64,000 nucleotides of DNA from Gymnogyps californianus. Lineage: Eukaryota > Chordata > Aves > Accipitriformes > Cathartidae. The notes below the pieces were generated by a model. That model saw only the letters and a program-made list of their open reading frames with translations, had not been told where the DNA came from and did not search any database. Position numbers and translations under genes: made by a program. The stretch is from NCBI RefSeq assembly GCF_018139145.2, contig NC_059471.1:98706914-98770913 (forward strand). The letters run 5' to 3'. Positions 49,501 to 60,018 of the stretch are shown here, one piece after another (position 1 is the stretch's first letter; every line of letters begins with the position of its first letter).

Positions 49501-51989
49501 TACTTTGTCTAGGTCTGCATGGCTGAATCAAGCCCAGTACTCCTAGCCCCTGTAGCTGTACAGAGAGTTTTTTTAAAAAAAAACCAAAACATGAACAATG
49601 TCTGACTGGTGTGGTGACAGCTCCTGTAGGCAGCGATCAGACAGCAGCAGTAGCAATAGCTCTGAGATATATGAATTGCCCAAATTAATCTTTTGGGTCA
49701 ATTTGAAACCTAAAGTTGGGAGAGGCTAATGTAGCTAATTTCACTGCTAATCAATTTAGCAAAAACATCCAGTTAATATAGTTATGTCTTAATCCTAAAT
49801 CATTTCCCCGGATTTTCCCAAGGGACTCCAATATGCTGTACTTTGATGCTAAAAGCTCTGGTTTTGTCCCCTTCACTTTCAACTTTGAATATGCAGTTCT
49901 GTATTTTCAGAACAAAACTCTGCAGCATGCAGAACACTGACAATATAAAGCAGGATAAAATAAATTGAATTTAATGCAGTATAGATAGTGCAGTCGATAC
50001 TGCATAATTTTATTTCTTTTCATGTTTAATCCTAAAAATATCCCTCCACTGAGATTATCTGATTCTTTTCTAGATGGTATTTTGCAGTCTTTCTTCAGAT
50101 TTCTAGCCTAGTTTGCTGGGCATACACAATTACAGGAGAGCCTTGATTATAGTCTTATAAATGAAGTAAATGTATTTGAGGACAGGAGTGGGGATAAATT
50201 CATAAATACAGGAAAGTCTACGTGAGGGGCAGTGATTGGATGCGTTGTCTAGGTCAGCCATCTGGATGTGGAGGGGCAGCTGGGAGAATATGAGCCTTTC
50301 TCTACCATTCATATATGAGAATGTACAGATCCCCTTATCTGGGGTACTGGGTGAGTGGGGCTACCCCAACTGATGGACAAATGCAAGTAATATGGGTATG
50401 ACCTCCGGACCTTCTCTTGCTCTGAAGCTCTCCAGCAGAAGTTGCATTAAGAATAAACTGTTCTGGACCAAGCTGTCTGTCCATTGTGGGGTGACTGTAC
50501 CCACTGACCCAGTAAGCCCTGTAATATTGAACTGACTGTGTCTTGGCTTACACTGTAGCTCCCAGAGCAGATACAGGAGCTGTTAGAAAGGCAGAGACTT
50601 ATAGCTCAGAAGTGAATATGAACACATGACCTTTTGGATCCATTGTTAGCAAGAAACAAAGGATTTGTTTAGCTATGGTCCTAGGAACTTTTGCCATTCC
50701 TTTGGGGTATGAGCAGAACTATGAACATATATGGATTTGTTATCTTCCATATGCTTTTTCAGTGTTATGCAGGAATAGGTAAAGAAAGAGGGAAAATTAA
50801 CTTGCTGGATGTTTGTTTTGAAGGAATTGAGATCACCTTCCTGTCAGCCTGATAAAATAGCTTATGAATCAAAACTGGAACTTTAAAGGGGAGAAACAAG
50901 TATACTGTCCTCCCATATTACAGAGATGGAATAAAACTGCAGGAAACGAAGGGCTAAAGAACGCAGTGAAGCAACTGTTGCAAAGATTGCAGCCTGGGAG
51001 TTTTCTCTTTGGATGATCAGAGAGGAACAGGACAGGATGGTATGCACACACACTCTGAGCCTTAAATCCTCTCTTTTAATCTTTATCAGACACAACTATT
51101 TCCAGGGAATGAAGGTACTTTGTACAAAGAGAAGGATGACATAACATGGAATACCTGTAAGCAGAAGCTGTCATGTGTATTTGATCATTTTGCTGCTGTA
51201 AAGAACATCCTGATGCATCTTGTCTTTCAAGAAATAACCATAGTTGTGTCTCTCATTCTGTCTAGTTACTTGTTAATGCTCACTTCTCCAGACCTTTGTG
51301 TTTTCCAGCTGCTACAGATGGGGTAAGCTGTGGTGCCAGGCGGCCTTTCCATGTTCTTGGCTTTGCTGTGTGGAATGAAAGAATATATTGAGCTATAAAT
51401 GGGAACACAACACAGTGCTATATGGGAGACAATAGGGTAGGATTGTGGGGATGTTGGAGAGATGTATTTCTTTACTAGGTCTCAGAAAGTTACGTTGCAG
51501 AAGTAAGCCATACTGTTGATGTGGATTCTGTTTTTTCAATTTCTTTTATTACCCAGTAGTCCTGGAGTCTTTAAGAAAACCAACAGAAATCAGTGGGTTC
51601 ACCAATCCAATAAGCAGTTTTTTATAAACATGTCAGATGGTGACCAAACTGCATGCAATTGCGAATGCACCAAAGGAAGCAAGAACACACCTACGATAGA
51701 AACCACAGGCACCATCTGTCTTTATTTAGGAAGTGCAGTCTTCCCACTTCTTCCCCTTCCCTTTCCACTCCCCTCCTCTTCAAATGACTTCCAACTATCA
51801 TACTGTCCTTGTATAAAGCTCCCTGGTTCCATAAACAGGTTTCAGTACAACAAAAAAAAAGCCTTTTTTTTTTCTCCCTTATTATTGTTTATGTGAAATT
51901 ATTCAGCAACTGAAATGAAATGATGTCCACCATTCTCATGCTGTAAATTTCCTTTTCCCTGGTAGGGAAGTGAGTTGAGGGAGACACAG
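43501..51989. other. Non-coding interval, no gene seen
   Basis: About 8.5 kb with no recognisable gene. A GC-rich patch at 43838-44060 follows a polypyrimidine-AG tract and holds a short open frame without known domains. A perfect 9-bp-arm hairpin is at 49974-50005. A G-run patch lies at 46380-46396. The rest is AT-rich single-copy sequence. Confidence 0.5.
49974..50005. repeat. Inverted repeat / small hairpin
   Basis: ATGCAGTAT and ATACTGCAT are exact reverse complements separated by a 14-base loop. It is too short for a typical microRNA precursor. It might be a binding-site pair or chance. Confidence 0.8.
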
Positions 51990-52545
51990 ATCACAGCCAA
52001 TATTGCTTAAAACACTTTTTATTCATTAAGCTGTTATTAGCAATAAAAACAAGTTGTTATTATTAATGGCAAATAACTATTCACACAGCACATTCACTCT
52101 AACAGTTCACTCGCACAACCACTTATCACAGAGCTCCCAGTTGGAGCAGCAGTTTTGAGGCCATTTACTCAGAAGCAGAGGGTCGTACTGATGTCCTGGT
52201 GGCTTCTAGTTAGTTTTTCTTCAGGAAGTCACTCAGAGGGTCCTTTCTTTCAACAGGCATATACATAATCTTGTAGTCTTTGTGTATAGCGGCTGCCACA
52301 CTCTTGAATGTGGTCTGACTTACACAACCCACTGTTTGATGCTCATGTATGCAAGTGGCCTTGAACAAATGCAGGAAACTCTTGGTCCTGGGTTCTTGCA
52401 GGTTCGAGAGGACCATTAGTCTCAAGGGCTTATCAGTTCTCGGGAAACTTTCACTCATTACGTTCTCAGCATGTATTCTTCTTTTTGGCGTGGTGTTGTC
52501 TTGCAACTTCTTTTTCCATCCAAACTTATAGGTACCTATAGTACC
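51990..52545 (-). other. Possible 3'-terminal exon or retrocopy end, unidentified
   Basis: On the minus strand an open frame of roughly 110 codons ends at a TAA at 52210, with the C-terminal peptide ERKDPLSDFLKKN. About 190 bases later comes AATAAA (52023-52018), and about 35 bases beyond that a GT-rich stretch, TGTGATCTGTGTCT, near 51990. Stop codon, short 3' UTR, poly(A) signal and GT-rich downstream element in that order is how a gene end looks; a retrocopy would normally show a poly-A tail instead. There is no good splice acceptor directly upstream, and the first in-frame ATG is internal. I do not recognise the protein. It could equally be part of an old LTR or chance. Confidence 0.25.
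52018..52023 (-). promoter_or_regulatory. Canonical AATAAA polyadenylation signal (candidate)
   Basis: AATAAA on the minus strand, with a GT-rich run about 20-35 bases downstream. It is worth reading only together with the open frame at 52210-52545. AATAAA alone is common in AT-rich DNA. Confidence 0.3.
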
Positions 52546-55390
52546 CCCTCACACGGAAAGGGCCTTTATGACGCTGAAGTATTACGCTGTAAAGTTTAGT
52601 GCGTATTTTATTAACAGTAAGAAGCAATACATTAATGACATGGAATTAAAAAGAAATAGTGGTAGTTATTACATTCATCTATCACTTATGCCAAACACAG
52701 TGCTGCAATAAGGAGCATAAGCTGACAAAACATTTCTTCAAGCTATGTCATGTCAGTTAAGTTCTGCAGGTTAGCCCTGCGAGATCATCCCCCTGACTGC
52801 TTTCTGTAAGGGCCTGTAATTAGTCCTGTATGAAATGGTCAGATCAAATAGATCCTCCATTCTCTCAACTCTTTTTTCCTTCCTCAAAAGTGAGTCAAAG
52901 CCAATACCTTTTTAAAGGTTAAAAGATAAGAATTAATGTGAAAGCCAGACATAAGTGATAACATTCACCCTACCTTGATGCTACTCAAATATTGAAAGCT
53001 TGAAAAAATTGTGACTAGAAAGAAAAATTCTGTATTTATCCTCTGTGAATTATGACGTGATGACTGGTTTCACATCTCTCCCACCTCAGGGAAAACAAAT
53101 GGCTCCATTTCACATGTAAGGCTGCTTCCAACATGAAACCACTTTTCCAAACATCTCTGTCTTGGTGGGACTTCCTCAGCAAGAAGAACAGGGAAACTAG
53201 GGTGGTACTAATGTTTAAAACCATAAAGAGTGAGAGAAGACCAACAAGGTGACTTTCCATAGCAGAAACACTTCACAAGGTCAGAGAAAGCTGGTTGCAG
53301 GATGTAGCGACTCTCTGATCTAGACAGGTCAGGCAAGGGAGGAGCAGTCCTAGATGATGCTAACTGCATCCCAAGCCATCCTCAAGATTAATGTAGAAAC
53401 TGAGAGCAGGGAAGGTATTGGGGTGTTTGTCTGGTTTGTCTTTATATCTGTGGTAAAGGGCACTTGTGCTAGAAATCCCTGCAAAGTACATACACAATGT
53501 GCTTTCTCTGAGAAGGTCCTTGAAAGATAAACTTTGTGCCAGAGCGTGCTTTGGATTGCAGTACTAGGGAAAGATGTGCTTGTTTCCATGCTGCTGGGGT
53601 CTGCACATGTCTTGGTAGATGCCAGGAGTCCCATTTCTGTGGGTCTTTATCTAGGAAGAAAACCAGAGAATCCAAATGAAGAGACAGTGCTGGAGTGTTA
53701 CCAGAAAAGGAGAAACAGAAGAGCACAGTTGTCTACAAAACAGGTTAGCCTGATAGAGGGTCAGCAGAAGATGAAGGACCGAGAAGGTGGCGGTACCCGG
53801 CATTAGAGAAAAGCCACCCATTTAAGCATGGGAAAACATCTCCCCATGGCACAGATCTGAATAGCTGCTATGTTTTGTGAACACTGAAAGACAAGGCTTG
53901 TATCATATGAGCGACTACTCAAACAACATACATTTCGCTGTCCTTGTTCGTCACCAGAACATCTTGACAGAATGGCGGTCTCTAAATCAGCCAGTTCTTA
54001 CCCCTGTTACTCTATTTTTTTGGATACATCCTTCTCTGCAGTTTTAGAGCCAAAACCTAGCAAGTGAATATGGAACCCACTGCTGCCCTTTTAAGTTTTT
54101 TCCTACAATGTACTTGCACATCCATGGGCTGTTCCTGAATAGACTGGCTCAGAAGAGAAGGTTGTGCCTGTGCATATACATCATGATGCATATACATCAT
54201 GATGCATATACATTATCTTCCTGCACTCTTACTAGACCATCCACAGCTTTCAAGCAGCATTTGTCGTCTCCTTGGTAGGGTGGGAACAGAGAAAAGGGCA
54301 GAATTAAAAAGGAAATGTTTTCTCTTTTTTGAATATTTTCTTCTTTCAAAAGAGGAGTCTAAGTGCACTCAGAAGAGCTGCAGAGAAATACAGGCCAATC
54401 AGAGGACCGCAAGACCTTTCAGTGGTTGTCTATGGACACAAGGGAGATTTCTGCCTCATTTTCTCTTCCTGCCTGTCAAACCAGTGATAAGGCACATCTT
54501 CTTCACCACGGAAGACTCATGCCCCGACTAGCAAGGAAAGACTTTCTTTTCCCAAAATTCAGTTCCAAACTAATTTCCCAATGCAATTTATTATAGTTAA
54601 TCCAATTGTTAGCAGACCACCAGAAATGAAACAGTTCACATAAAACCCTGGAAATAGACAAGCAGGTTTTTTTGTGCCCTTTTCCAGGACCTCACTTTCC
54701 AAGCCATCTGCATGAGAGTGTAATGAGCTCTTATTTCCTGAGACTCACCTCTTTACAATCATTTACATTCTTCTCCAACAAACCATACCATTGTGAATCC
54801 TGCAGAAGTCTTGTTCCCTTACAAGCAAGTCCTGTGTTTATTGACTGTCAGCTTGTGGAATTGACTGTGTTATTCTGCTAAACTGGTTCTTCCCCGTTGT
54901 TTTTCTAATGAGTAAAGTCCTTTGGCTTTGCCAGATTCAAAAATTTCCTCAGTCTCTGCCTGTCTTTTCAGTTTGAGACCTCTGCTCTTCACAGGTCTTC
55001 CACAAGTCTCTCAGAGCTCTGTCTTCCTCAAGGGAAATCTCGGCATGCTGTCACCGCTTCCCCAACCAGCTCCACATCTGTAGCCAACCAGTGTTGGCAG
55101 GCAAGCATGTTCTTTCAGGTATGCTGGGAGGCAATTTATCAGCTACAAATGCTCTAGCGCTAGTCCCTCCTCACGGGACCAGTTGCTCTGTGACAGGAGC
55201 CTGTCCTAGTCTGTTGTTCAGCCAGTTTCTCTTTCAAAAAGCCTTCTTCCCTTAATGGAGTCCCACTCTGTCCAAGTGTTACAAAAACACAGAGCCACAA
55301 AGTCTCTAAAATGTGACTTGCTTTGTCCAGAGAATAGCTACACTATGCAATTTTAATTTTTACTTTTTCTTGGCCCTTAGAAGATGAAAC
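52546..55390. other. Non-coding interval with a 16-bp tandem repeat
   Basis: No gene is recognised. The block 54171-54213 is a short tandem repeat. Frames at 53350-53634 (-) and 54199-54531 (+) have no domains. Confidence 0.5.
54171..54213. repeat. 16-bp tandem repeat, 2.7 perfect copies
   Basis: The unit TGCATATACATCATGA occurs at 54171-54186 and 54187-54202, with a partial third at 54203-54213, all without mismatch. The unit is itself rich in near-palindromes (TGCATA, CATCATGATG). Perfect identity suggests it is polymorphic. Confidence 0.95.
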
Positions 55391-56110
55391 TGAATCACAG
55401 AACTGTAAAAGCATTGCTTGGAAGGGACCTCTGGAGGTCACCTGGTCCAGCCTCCTGCCTCTACAGAGCAGAACGATCACCAACACTGAGTCAGGGCAGC
55501 TGTGGCTTTGCCCAGCCAAGTCCTGATGAAGAATCCACACCCGCTCTGGGTGACCTGTCCCAGTGTTGCACTACGCTCCTGGTGAGAAGATTTTGGCTAT
55601 ACGTCATCTTTGTCAAACTGCTCATCAAGTAGTTGTTGACTACTACTAGATCATCCCAGATTCCCCCTTCACCAATTTAAACAAGCTTAGCTCCCTCAGC
55701 TACTGTAGGCCCTAGGCCATCCTTTTGTCCTTCACTGGGCCCCCTGTTGTTTCTCCACATCCTTTTTGAACTGGGGTGCCCAAAGCTTGACACAGTAATT
55801 CAGGTATGGTCTGACCACTGCTGAACAGAAGGAGATTTGTAACTTCCTTTGATCTGCCAGCCATGCTCCTCCAATGCAGCCAGACACATGGTTTGTTTTA
55901 TTTGGGGTGAGACCACACTGGTGTCTAATACTCAGCCTGGTGTCCACCATAACACATAATTTTCAGCTGCTGCTGAGCCAGTTGCTTCTCAGTTGGTACC
56001 GATCCACAAGGTTATTCCATCCCCAACTGCAGAGCTTTGTGCTTCTCCTTGATGAACCCCATAAGGTTTCTGTTGACCATGACCTCAAGTTTCTCCAGGC
56101 CCCTTTCATT
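55391..56110 (-). mobile_element. CR1 LINE with ORF2 C-terminal remnant
   Basis: This is a minus-strand CR1 copy. The left edge TGAATCACAGAACTG is the reverse complement of the octamer end, followed by GGAAGGGACCTCTGGAGG, typical of the CR1 3' UTR. The minus strand at 55732-55950 reads MVDTRLSIRHQC and later VVRPYLNYCVKLWAPQFKKD, clear CR1 ORF2 C-terminal motifs. Near 56030-56105 it reads NLMGFIKEKHKALQLG, the segment that normally lies just upstream. A frameshift separates the two pieces. No function remains. The element may extend some way past 56110, but I cannot follow it. Confidence 0.88.
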
Positions 56111-59100
56111 TCTCCCCTGTCCACAGAGCCCTGCTATGGATGGTTTTGGCAGGGAAGGGGAAGAGGGAGTGTTCCACATCTGCTGGACTTCCCTCAGAAA
56201 ACGGTGCTCCTTTGGATCAGGCTGTTGAAGGTATTTCTGTGCCTGAGAGTTTGGCACTCTGTGCTTGTGTCTCCTCTGCTTTGGGGACCGCAGGGCTCCT
56301 GGGTGCCATGCTCAGGGATGTGTTAGCCCTGCACACTATGTACGGGCTGAGGGAGCAGATGGCCTAACCAACTATATGTCCTCTGTCTGCATCGGCAGAG
56401 ATGTTAGTACTATCAATAGCTCCTGGGAAATTAAGCCGTTAGTGAGCAAAACGTGGCTTCTCTGTTGTTCTGTGGGTAATACACTCTATTGATCAGATTT
56501 CTTCACTAAAGCATTGGTAAAATGTCTAATGACATGTCTGAGAGCAGAGCACTTGGTGCCTGTAGTCCCTCCTACATTGGACTGAAATGCCCTCTGCAGT
56601 CAGAAAATCTAAAGCACTTTTGATGGCTGAACACAGTCTATAGCAACTCTTTCAAAAATTTTTGGGGTGTGTGTCTTTTTGTGATTCAATGAAAAGATCA
56701 TGAGCAGCTTTTTTAGTGAAGCCTTTGTTTTGGATGCAGCATGTTGTATAATAAAGCTGAAAATAGTTTTTTTTTTCTGGGTCAGCTGTCTGTCATTTCT
56801 GCTGGTTTCCATATTACTGCTGATTCCTGTGAGAATACTGAAATTACAGAAAGCGAGCTATATGAATAAACAGATCAGTCAGGTTGCTTTCATTAAAGAT
56901 TTAAGAGGCTCACTTACCACTCTCAAGGCTCTGTAACTTTTCCTGATATTGTACTCTGCACTTCCCTGCTCTTGGTCCCTCCTTTTCTTTCTTTAGCCAG
57001 TCTGGGTGAGTGATCCCCTCCACTCCCTTGTTTTCCCCTACTATTGGAAATCTACTTTCCCACCCCTCCTCTGATCAAGGTGTCTTTCAAACACACCCAT
57101 CTAGAAGTCTTCTTCTCAGTTTAAAAATCTCATTTTCTGTCCAAAACCCTTCCCATCCTCAGCTCTTTCTCCGTATCTTCATTTCCTGGTACACAGTTCT
57201 CATGTAAACAATCCATTCTGGCTTTGCTATTTTGTGGAGTGAAAGTCATATATGTCTACAAAACTGTACTCTGAGGTACAAATCCTGCACAGTGGTCTCT
57301 ATACAAAGACCTGTACAAAGCTTTTATGAAAAAAGCAGCACCAGAATATGGAAATGTATTTTTTCCTATGGCTCAGCCTTCTGAGCGAATACAAATGAAA
57401 GAATAAATGCCAATGATGGTGAGTACGAAGCCACAGTACTCAAGATATTGTTAAAAAAAATAGGTTAGGGTAGAGTAAAACGTGTGTTTCTCTCTTTTGT
57501 ACAGAATTATTCTACATAGAGAACCTGAAATGCCAGGCAGCAATGTCATGGTTCAACACAGAAGAAAACAGGGATTTTTTTTTTAACAGCACTGCCTCAT
57601 GATCCATTTCTGATAATGTCAGGAGATCCAAGATGGCTGCAAACCCACGTGGTGACGAACAGCCTGGCAAAACCCTGCTGGTGCCTATTCTGAAGCAGGA
57701 ATAGACATAGGTGCCTATTTGGAAACACTGCACTGGTGTAGTGCCTTTCAAGTTGCTATACCTGCACCCTGGGAAGCCGTCCTCAGGCCCCGTCTGAGAA
57801 GTGACCTCTTGCTGCCGTAGGAAGAAATGCAAGCTGATAAAAGAACGTCATATGGCAGCCGAGTTTGCTCTTTCACAACTGCTGCTGCATCGGGCCTTGA
57901 TTCTGTAATTTCTATTTAGCAGTAACTGCTGGTGAAACCAAAGGATTCCTTCACCAGTAAGAACTAGGTGATCTGGTCCACAATCAAACTGATCTGTCTG
58001 ATTTAGGAGGTACCATGAAGACTGTGTAGATAACATATTAGAGAAACTTATGCCTGGCATGATTTCCTAAAAATCTTAGTTCTAGGGAAACAAAGGCTAT
58101 AAAAGTGAAGATGAAGATACCTGTGCAGGTTTCTTAAGTGAAACTTAGAACAGAGTCTGTGTGATTGACTTTATAGGACATTTATACATAAAATATAAAA
58201 TGGCATATTTTGTTCCAAATGTGATTTGTAAGTGTAACACAACACTGGGTTTACTAACTCTCATTAGGACTCTCATTCTTTTGCATCTGCCTTTTGCTGT
58301 TTTAATAGATTGTCTAAACTGAAATTTCAATCAGACCAGTTTGAAAGTGATTTAAAAAAGATTAATGGAGTCATTTAGTTGTATCTAAGAAGCTGACCAC
58401 AAATTTCAAAATACTTTTCGTATTTAGATGCAGATATCAACAGTTTTCCTGAGATTGCCAGTAAGTATCATAGAGAAACTGGTGCATTAATTCTTCTTCC
58501 TACAATCGGCGGGTCTTGAGGATAGTGGTGTTTGTGAAATAGTGTTCAAGAGCCTTAATTAGCATCATGACTTTGTTTTGATGATAGTGAAGATGATGTC
58601 TTCTTTGCTTTATTGTCACACCATCCGTATTCTGCTCTTCCAAGTCAGTAGTACATGGCATCCTTAAAAATCCAAAGCAATGAGTTTTCTGTCTTTTTTT
58701 CATATGGGGACAAGTTCTTTCTAACTAACTCTTGATTATATCTGTGTTGCTCCTTAATTTTTGACATTGTTCATATCTTGTTTTGAAATACTTGGGTTTT
58801 CAATACTTAACTCCTAGAACTCCTCCCATTACTTTCAAGTTTAAGCATATTCAACTGGATGCATTCATTCAATGATATAATCACTACAGTTAATTGAAAT
58901 AGCTGGTATTTTCAGGATTACTGGGAAATACAGAAGTTTGAAATAATAAAAAAACCAGAGCATTTTCTATGTTTTTGTGAACATTTCTGTCCATTACCCA
59001 GCCCCTCTGGGGGATCGTTTTGAATTCCTTACAATTTTGTTTGGGGGAAGAAAAAAGGCAACTTAGGCTGTAGATATTATTTTCAGTGGCAGCGTTTTCT

Positions 59101-59715
59101 ATCTTTCTAACAACCCTCCGATTTGCAATTCAGTGATGGTACGGATCATCAGCTTTCACTTTTTGCACAGTAGACTGCAAAACAGCTACTCTGTGTATTG
59201 AACACTGAAAATTCAACCTAGTAATTGTTTTTATAGAGAACTTCATTTTGAGATGCTGTGCCTACCCACCATACATTTCTAGTTCCCCTAATAGTTCACA
59301 ATTCCACTATTTTCCTATTATGTATCCAGTGGCTACAGATTCCATTTACTGTTTACTTCTGCAAACACAAAAAGACTCCATCATCGTCTTCCCCTTTCAT
59401 GCATCTCAGGCTTTATTTTGGTTCTTTTCTTAACTTTCTCAGGAGATACAGCAAGGATCTCAATGTTCTCATTAATACTCTTTTAATTTTAAAAAATAAC
59501 TTTAAAATAATTATAATTTTTAAAAATAACTAAGTGAAAAGATTTTAAAGCATTTACCTGAATATATACTAAGAGCATTAAATGTATTTCAGAGGGATAT
59601 AGGAATTCAGCAAATTGGGAAGCAAACAAGAAATCAAATTCTTATAACCTTTATCCCACCTTAACAATCACGGCTGTGTTTTCTTTTGTTAAGAGGATAA
59701 AATATATGACTGTGT
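56111..59715. other. Non-coding interval, no gene seen
   Basis: AT-rich sequence with short frames only. A patch of direct repeats of GTGCCTATT occurs near 57680-57722. Nothing recognisable as a gene, RNA or further transposon. Confidence 0.55.
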
Positions 59716-59742
59716 ACACACACACACAAACACACACACACA
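59716..59742. repeat. CA dinucleotide microsatellite
   Basis: An (AC)n run interrupted once by AAA, ending eight bases before the 3' end of the CR1 copy at 59750. Confidence 0.95.
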
Positions 59743-59749
59743 TATAAAA

Positions 59750-60018
59750 TCATAGAATCACAGAATCATAGAATGGTTTGGGTTGGAAGGGGCCTTTAAA
59801 GGTCATCTAGTCCAACCCCCCTGCAGTGAGCAGGGACATCTTCAACTACATCAGGTTGCTCAGAGCCCTGTCCAGCCTGACCTTGAATGTTTCCAGGGAT
59901 GGGGCATCTACCACCTCTCTGGGCAACCTGTTCCAGTGTTTCACCACCCTCATTGTAAAAAATTTCTTCCTTATATCTAGTCTAAATCTACCCTCTTTTA
60001 GTTTAAAACCAGCTGTTT
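59750..60018 (-). mobile_element. Young 5'-truncated CR1 LINE
   Basis: The left edge carries three terminal octamers (TCATAGAATCACAGAATCAT, then AGAATGG), followed by GGTTTGGGTTGGAAGGGGCC and CATCTAGTCCAACCCCC. The copy then runs through the standard CR1 sequence GGGCAACCTGTTCCAGTG to CCCTCTTTTAGTTTAAAACC, where it is 5'-truncated. The match to the remembered CR1 consensus is high, so this is the least decayed CR1 copy here. It covers only the 3' UTR and the end of ORF2. Confidence 0.96.

Noticed and set aside
52397..52410. GGTTCGAGAGG as a possible tRNA B-box
   Set aside because: The invariant end of the B-box (GANTCC) is absent, and no cloverleaf can be drawn around it.
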